DNA of 64,000 nt, taken from positions 62,001-126,000 of the forward strand of contig JASANG010000694.1 in assembly GCA_030248215.1 (NCBI GenBank), written 5' to 3'. Origin of the DNA: Enoplolaimus lenunculus. Taxonomy: Eukaryota; Nematoda; Enoplea; Enoplida; Thoracostomopsidae. Shown piece by piece: positions 58,170 through 64,000 of the stretch. Position numbers and translations under genes: made by a program. The stretch's first letter is position 1. Every line of letters starts with the position of its first letter. The notes below the pieces were generated by a model. The model did no database searches and was not told the origin of the DNA. It was given only the letters and a program-made list of their open reading frames with translations.

Positions 58170-59310
58170 AGCTCCCCCACACACTAAGAAGTTTAACGTA
58201 TCTGTTGAAATTGTATTAAACACTTATTGTGCTTCAAATACATTTTCAAACAGCTAAGCCTTAAAAATTGTAATATCACAAACAGTGCATTCCGATTCGA
58301 CCAGGAATGACAAACTACTCAGCCTGAAAAAATTACAAAGCAGTTGCTGCTTAAGGCTTCTGCAGAAAATTGACCCACAGCTTCTACTCCGGGAAAATTT
58401 TAGCCAGAGGTTCAGGCAATTTAGGTAGATGCTTCAAAACAAATTTGCGATGAAATGATAACACCAATTTAACATATTTTTATTGACTAACGTTTGACGT
58501 ACTACAGTGCCGGCTCCAGATTCGTCACCTCCGCTTGCGCACTCCTTACTGCTTATCTTCTCTACATCGTTGCATACAGTGAATTTTATGGATTCAGTAT
58601 ACAGCACACTGAAGCAAACAATACAGCGAACAAGGCATTTGCCTGAATGGCAAATATATATACGGTCACCGCGAGTCAAAATGAAAAAGTTTGAACTGAC
58701 TTTTTCTCGAAACATCAAATTCAGAAAAATTTAATACACATGCAGAAGCGAAAGATGGATTTTTTAGATATTGCAAGCCGACGTTTACTTAAGATTGAAT
58801 ATTTGACGATATTTGCGTTTTTGGGCTTCTCGCGAGCCTAAAAATATTCTGCGCCCAAATATAGATTTTTGAAAAGGTCATTTGCTGAGGTCGTAAGGTC
58901 CTCGTTAATACCGACTAAAATTTGCAATTTTTGCATTGTTCAAATAACCTTTGCCGGCCATAAATCGTTTTGTATATTAGCCTTCCAGCAAAAATCAGTA
59001 TAATATAAAGTGTTTAAAATTCTACAAGAAGAACTTATGCAGTGATGCAAAAATACCATTTTCTCACGTATATATCACAATATCTAGATGGATTTTTTAA
59101 CAAAATCATTCTGTGGGCTTTCAACTACATTTTCTTGCTTAACGAAATTCTTTTTGTTCATGCAAAGAATACGCATGCGGAGTTCGGTTAGATTACAGTT
59201 TGAAAAGTTTATTTTAACAGTATATTTCTTTTGCAGTTTCGGTTTTTCTGATTATTCAAATTCACGACTTGGTATACCTCTTGCATGCCAAGTGGACATT
59301 AAAATCGCCC
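58170..59310. other. No gene recognised
   Basis: AT-rich with short frames only. Confidence 0.4.
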
Positions 59311-59314
59311 CCCT

Positions 59315-59445
59315 ATGGTCGCAAAACTGACCATTGGTGTGGCCTGTAGTTAGTGAAGCTACGAATAATGCTTCAACAGACGGCGATATCTGCAGTCGTA
59401 CTCTCGGCGCAGTGTTTAGCAAGGTGCTGTTGGGCTGAGTTACCG
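59315..59445. repeat. Dispersed repeat shared with 28535-28640
   Basis: Same landmarks (TTGGTGTGGCCT, ATGCTTCAAC, GACGGCGATA). Confidence 0.6.
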
Positions 59446-60039
59446 CAGCAGAGCTGCTAATTGGCTGCACGAATGCCCATGACAGGGCCGCCTTAGCTTC
59501 TTACATTGTTCGGCTTAGCATGCAAGCAAATTTACAATATTCATCGTCAGCAAGGCCGAAACTAGTCGTCTTAAAAAGTTCAATAATTGTGAACTACAAA
59601 AATTAGTCGCAGTTTGTCCTAGTTTCGCAGCATGACAGGCCCGTGTAAAAAAGGGGGGCGCAATGAATTTCTGCGGGACTGCCATCGACTAAGCTTATTT
59701 TTCTGATATATTTTTTGCTTACGCTTAGTCTTAGATATAAACTCATTCTTAGACTTGACCTTAGGTATAGGTTTAGGAATATGCTTATCCTCTGTTATAC
59801 GGTCCCGTTGTATACATTGGTTCATTACATAAAAACCGGTCCAAATTAATGCCTATTATTTTCAAGGTTTTAACCAGTTTTGATAGATCATAAGCTACTA
59901 GCATAACACTTTAACTGTGAAAGTTACACCGTGAAAAGGCATAGGAAAGGCACATTTTTGTTAAAAATTCTTGCTTAGAATTCGCCATGAATCTTTTAAA
60001 AACGTTCTCATATACTTACAACACATATTTCATTCAAGA

Positions 60040-60092
60040 TTGCCGCTAGCGAAAACAAGAGTCACCGCCCGAGGGTCGTGACAAAAAGCATA
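60040..60092. repeat. ~45-bp motif shared with 28838-28882
   Basis: CCGCTAGCGAA followed by ACCGCCCGAGGG and GTGACAAAAA in both places. Confidence 0.6.
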
Positions 60093-60477
60093 ATTGTGCT
60101 TCACACTCAAGGTGAAAGTGAACTTATATTCCGCAAGTGTGCGAAGCAAAACGTTGATTAATATACAAAATTTAGTTGGACTGTTTCAAGCTTGTACTTT
60201 TATGATACAAACTGCTGCACATTGTTGTTTCACTGCATAACTCTTTTGTTCAATTTTATACTACGTTGCAATAAATTGTTAATATTTTGATTTATATTTT
60301 GTATTTTAATTAAAAACAAGTTGCCTTAGTTTCTCATTTTCGTCATTTGCAAGTCGGTGATGAAAGGAACTTTTTATTGGAGAATTTTTATACAAAGAGA
60401 CCCTTACCTTATAAAAATTTTACAAAATGTTCGTGCGGATTGGCCATGTTCCACATTGCTTAGTTTAGCCTACTGTA

Positions 60478-60801
60478 GTGACCCGAATAAGAGCAGGGGG
60501 GCTGATATTTATTTGGCCTCTCCAAACGTTTATTTGTCTTGTGTCAATAGCTTGAGCGATAATACCAGGTTATACTTAGGAATGTACTTTCAAAATTTAA
60601 GTACGCTTTAAAGTTTCGAACTCAAATTATTTGGTTCTGGAGTAATTTATGCGCTACAATTAGGGTTAATTGACATTTATGGACTCTAATTATGGTTTAG
60701 GGACTCTATCCGCTTACGGACTCTTATTAGGGATATGGACTCCTATTGGTTCGGACTCAAAATGGGGACCCCTCTTATTACCCCCTCTTATTCCGGTCAA
60801 T
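60478..60801 (+). mobile_element. GAATAAGAGGGG-ended MITE, copy 3 (best ends)
   Basis: Left GTGACCCGAATAAGAG, right CCCCTCTTATTCCGGTC. GGACTC-type words are iterated near the right end (60690-60765). No clear target duplication. Confidence 0.75.
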
Positions 60802-60810
60802 ACAGTATGG

Positions 60811-61095
60811 TGTCTAGCACGCTGAAACTTTTTAATGTTAGTGTCCAGCACATTGAAGCTTTTTGGCTTCAGTGCGCTGCACAATGAAGGTTTTTGGCTT
60901 TAGTATGCAGCACACTGAAGCCCAAAATGCTTCAATGTGCTGTACACTGAAGCTAAAGTGTCCAGCACATTGAAGCTTATTGGCTTCAGTGCGCTGCACA
61001 TTGGAGGTTTTTGGTTCAGTATGTTGGCTTCATTGTCCTGCACACGGTAGCTTTTTTGGAAAAAGCTTCAGTGTGCTGCATACCGAAGCTTTTTA
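60811..61095 (+). repeat. 31-bp tandem array
   Basis: About eight imperfect units built on GTGTCCAGCACATTGAAGC plus TTTTTGGCTTCA. Each unit contains a short self-complementary TGAAGC/GCTTCA. Confidence 0.75.
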
Positions 61096-61254
61096 TAAAA
61101 TTAGCACCATTGAACTTAACGCTTCATGCTCCATAAAAAGTAGACTCCTGCTGTTTAATTTCAAGACGGATATTGGCAGATAGGAGGGCGACGTGGAAGG
61201 CGTAAAATACCAGTGCCGGTGTTCCTGGAGAAAGGAATGTTGTCACCAGAGAAT

Positions 61255-61465
61255 ATCCGGGTGTTTAAATCTGCCACTTCTCCCGTTTTTCAAACAAATT
61301 CAACGCTTCCGATTTTCCTACAGATCAAGGGAAAATCTAAGCGTTTTAAATATTCCACTTTTCAAGTTTTCCAAAGAAAACCTATGCTTCACAGAGTTTC
61401 CCTACCAACCCAGGGTAAATCTAGGCGTTTAAATTTCATTTTTCCCGTTTTCCAACCAATATAGG
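61255..61465 (+). repeat. ~82-bp tandem array, about 2.5 copies
   Basis: Landmark GCGTTTAAAT at about 61261, 61341 and 61425, with GGGAAAATCTA and TTTTCC in each unit. Confidence 0.65.
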
Positions 61466-61527
61466 CGCCCTGTTTTCCCGCGGGACAGCAACAGGCCAGC
61501 ACTCCTGCCCATATATTTGAGCTGGGA

Positions 61528-62410
61528 CGTAGGGACAGCTTCGAGCCTATGTTTTTGCAGGGTCGGTCAGGACAGCGGTGACAGCTTTGAGCCTGTGTTT
61601 TCGCTGGGTCGTTCGGGACAGCTTCGAGCATATTTTTTGGTGGGTCGGCCAAGACAACTGGGATATCTTCGAGCATGTGTTTTCGTTGGGTCGGCCGGGC
61701 CAGTCGGGACAGCTTCAAACGTGTGTTCTCGTTGGGTTAGCTGGGACAGCCGGGACAGCTTCGAGCGTTTGATTTCGTGGCTTGACCTGAACAGCCGGGA
61801 CAGCTTCGAGCATGTGTTTTCGTTGGGTCGGCCGCGACTGCCGGGACAGCTTCGAGCCTGTGTTTTCGCGGGCCGGTAGGAACAGACGGGACAGCTTCAA
61901 CTCTGGGTTTTTGCTGGGTCGGGCGGGAGAACCGGGACAGCTTCGAGCGTGTGTTTTCGTTCGGTTGATCTGGACACAGCCGGGACAACTTCGAACGTAT
62001 GCTTTGCTGGGTTGGTCTGGACAGTCGGGACAGCTTCGAGCCTATGTTTTTGCTGGGTTGGGCGTGTGGTCAGCTTCGAGCGTGTGTTTTCGTTGTGTCG
62101 GTCGGGACAGCCGGGACAATTTCGAGGCTATATTTTTGCTGGGTCGAGTGGGACAGCTTTGAACCTATGTTTTTACAGGGTCCGTCGGTACAACCGGGAC
62201 GACTTCGAACCTATGCTTTTGCTGGGTTGGTTGGGAGTGCCGGGACAGCTTCGAGCCTATGTTTTTGCTGGAATGGGCGGAACAGCCGTAATAGTTTCGA
62301 GCGTATTTTCGTTGGGTCGGTCGGAACAGACGGGAAGCCGGGACATCTTCAAACCTATGCTTTTGCAGGGTCGATCGGGACAACCGGGACAGCTTGCAGT
62401 TCATTCATGC
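61528..62410 (+). repeat. ~46-bp GC-rich tandem array, about 20 copies
   Basis: Units built on GGGACAGCTTCGAGC, TATGTTTTTGCTGGGTCGG and GGACAGCC. Lengths vary (36-52), so the frame drifts and the long open frames on both strands are not a conserved protein. Divergence between units is moderate. Confidence 0.88.
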
Positions 62411-62470
62411 GTTATGCAGTGTATATGAAACTGTAAGTAGTGTAGAGATAATAAAATTTTTGTGATCCAG

Positions 62471-62973
62471 TCGTCGTCCGCTTCTTTTAGATATATTTTT
62501 GCAAAATATGAATAACAGTGATCTATCATTCCTGTAATATGCAGGCAAATATGTCCGTAGGAGGGACTTCCTGGTTCCACATTGCCACCACCCCGTAGCG
62601 GCGGCCTATGCATTGTATTTTGCTATAAACAAAACTTTATAAGGGGGAATATTCTCATCGAAATTCTTGCGAAAATTTAACAATCTAAAGGACCCCTATA
62701 CAAAAGTTGTCGAACAAAGATTGTTGCTATCATCGCGCCCGAAAACACAAAAATTAAAACACCAAGTACTTCATCCCTATAGTTTTTTCTCGCTATGCCG
62801 CAGTAATCAAAACCGCATTAACCGCAACTATTAAAGGTCAGTGGCAGCAGCAAGAGCACAGGGCAGAGGGGGCTGGGGGGGCACTCCTTTGAATTTTTAG
62901 AATTTTTAAAAGGCACGGACTTCCCTTTATAAACATTTCTACAATGAAAAATTCCTTCTATAATATGTTTTTC
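62471..62973. other. Spacer between the two array copies; no gene
   Basis: Contains a G-rich run near 62868-62885; no coding signature. Confidence 0.4.
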
Positions 62974-63122
62974 TGGGTCGGTTGGGACAGCAGGGCCAAC
63001 TGTGAACCTATGCTTTTGCTGGGTCGATCGGAACAACCGAGACAGCTTGCAGTTCACTCTTGTGTTATGCAGTTTATCTGAACCTGTAAGTAGTGTAGAG
63101 ATGATGAAATTTTTGTAATCCA
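62974..63122 (+). repeat. Second copy of the 46-bp array's 3' end and flank
   Basis: About two array units followed by GACAGCTTGCAGTTCA, GTGTTATGCAGT and GTAAGTAGTGTAGAGAT, closely matching 62391-62470. Confidence 0.8.
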
Positions 63123-63420
63123 GACTGTGAGAAGTTCGTGATTTTAACTAAGCCCTGTATCCTGTATTCCCTGTATAGTTCTTTTCTCGATGTATGCTTA
63201 TCGCTCCGATTTAGTAAAACGCGGCCTGTAAATGTTTACTGAACCCCAACTCAAATCCTGTACAATACCAATATCCAATATTTAACACCAGTAAATCACA
63301 GGTTATGCAATTTAACTGGCAACCTGAGCCGGAATCCTTAAAGCCAACGCCTGAATCTGGTTTAATCCAGCCACTGGCTTTACCATTCCGAATACTTTTA
63401 CCGTTTTCTAGAATCCGTGC

Positions 63421-63564
63421 AATTCTAACCCCGTTAGAATTACACCCTGTTAAACCGTGTACTCTAACCCCGTTAGAGTTACACCAAATTTCCGACCAAT
63501 CTAACCCCGTTAGATTTGGCCAAGCCGTTGTAGAATAATAAATCTAACCCCGTTAGATTTATTA
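63421..63564. repeat. Four evenly spaced hairpins with core CTAACCCCGTTAG
   Basis: Positions 63421-63441, 63461-63479, 63498-63516 and 63536-63564, about 38-40 bp apart. All share the loop CCC between CTAAC and GTTAG, with perfectly paired outer stems that differ: AATT/AATT, ACT/AGT, AAT/ATT and TAATAAAT/ATTTATTA. Confidence 0.88.
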
Positions 63565-64000
63565 GACTACGTTTCCCCAGGTTCTCGGGTTTATCCCAAG
63601 TTTCCTTTTTAGCACATAACACCAGTAATCTATACTGGGTAACCCTGCGCCTTGCGCAACACCGATTTAGCCAATTCACCGTGGTTTCCTTCACATCTTA
63701 AGCCACCGTGACAATACTTAAACTAAATTATTCAACTTACTTACCCAAGCTCCGTTAGCAATCCAACCGTAAAGTCTTAACGCAACAATACAAAGTAACC
63801 GTAAAACCGCCTCCGTAAAATGTAGTTCACCGCCTCGTACTAGCTCTAGAATGATTATAATTCCGGTCCTGCCTACCCATATGCATCTCGACCTCATTTG
63901 CATTTCGCCGACACCCACAATTGGGTGTCCGCTATGCGGTTGAGGTCCAGAGCCACACATCCTGATACTCCTTCCAACACAACAACAACAACCCGAGACA
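63565..64000. other. Right edge; no gene confirmed
   Basis: Less AT-rich than the rest. On the minus strand an open frame of 80 codons (63960-63718) runs over a strong consensus donor (GCTTGG|GTAAGTAAG, about 63741). It could be an exon of a gene to the right, but I recognise nothing in it. Confidence 0.3.

Noticed and set aside
61389-62436. Long repetitive open frames on both strands
   Set aside because: They follow the 46-bp array, whose unit is not a multiple of three and varies in length, so no stable repeat protein results.
63421-63564. CRISPR-like array
   Set aside because: Only four palindromic units with variable outer stems in a eukaryotic genome; no conserved full repeat or spacer logic.

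Overview
This is a gene-poor, AT-rich, repeat-saturated piece of an animal nuclear genome. GT-AG introns, T-rich splice acceptors, long Q/N-rich exons and a LINE with a DUF4780-like ORF1 point to a bilaterian, most likely an arthropod or another protostome. I cannot name the species.

Two host genes are clear. On the minus strand, 17639 to 2368, is the 5' half of an FNDC3-family gene (fibronectin type III domain-containing 3). Four in-phase exons encode about 1,839 N-terminal residues; the fibronectin domains must lie left of position 1. On the plus strand, 44203 to 52328, is a complete nine-exon aspartate aminotransferase gene (cytosolic GOT1 type, 405 residues) whose splice phases all agree and whose catalytic residues are present. 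Both genes carry transposon copies in their introns.

Most of the rest is transposon debris, chiefly short non-autonomous elements with hAT-like ends (CAGGGTGC or CAGGGATG). At least five copies have a perfect 8-bp target duplication. The families share this frame, but each is packed near its ends with its own short iterated word (CGGAAT, ATCCGG, CTCGGT, GGCATCGG, GGCTCCGG, TTCGG, GGCCCCGG, GTCTCA). A transposase-like C-terminal fragment at 45.2 kb ends in the same GCACCCTG terminus. FNDC3 intron 3 holds a hAT MITE split by a LINE that carries a 5' inversion. GOT1 intron 1 holds a nest of elements several layers deep.

The right part (53-64 kb) has a second MITE family (three copies, GAATAAGAGGGG ends), a PIF/Harbinger-like MITE inserted in an SGNH-hydrolase-like reading frame, a 200-bp palindromic MITE, a fossil integrase fragment, a cluster of three unrelated tandem arrays (60.8-62.4 kb), and four evenly spaced hairpins with one core but co-varying outer stems (63.42-63.56 kb). 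Elsewhere, long stretches show no gene or repeat I can recognise.
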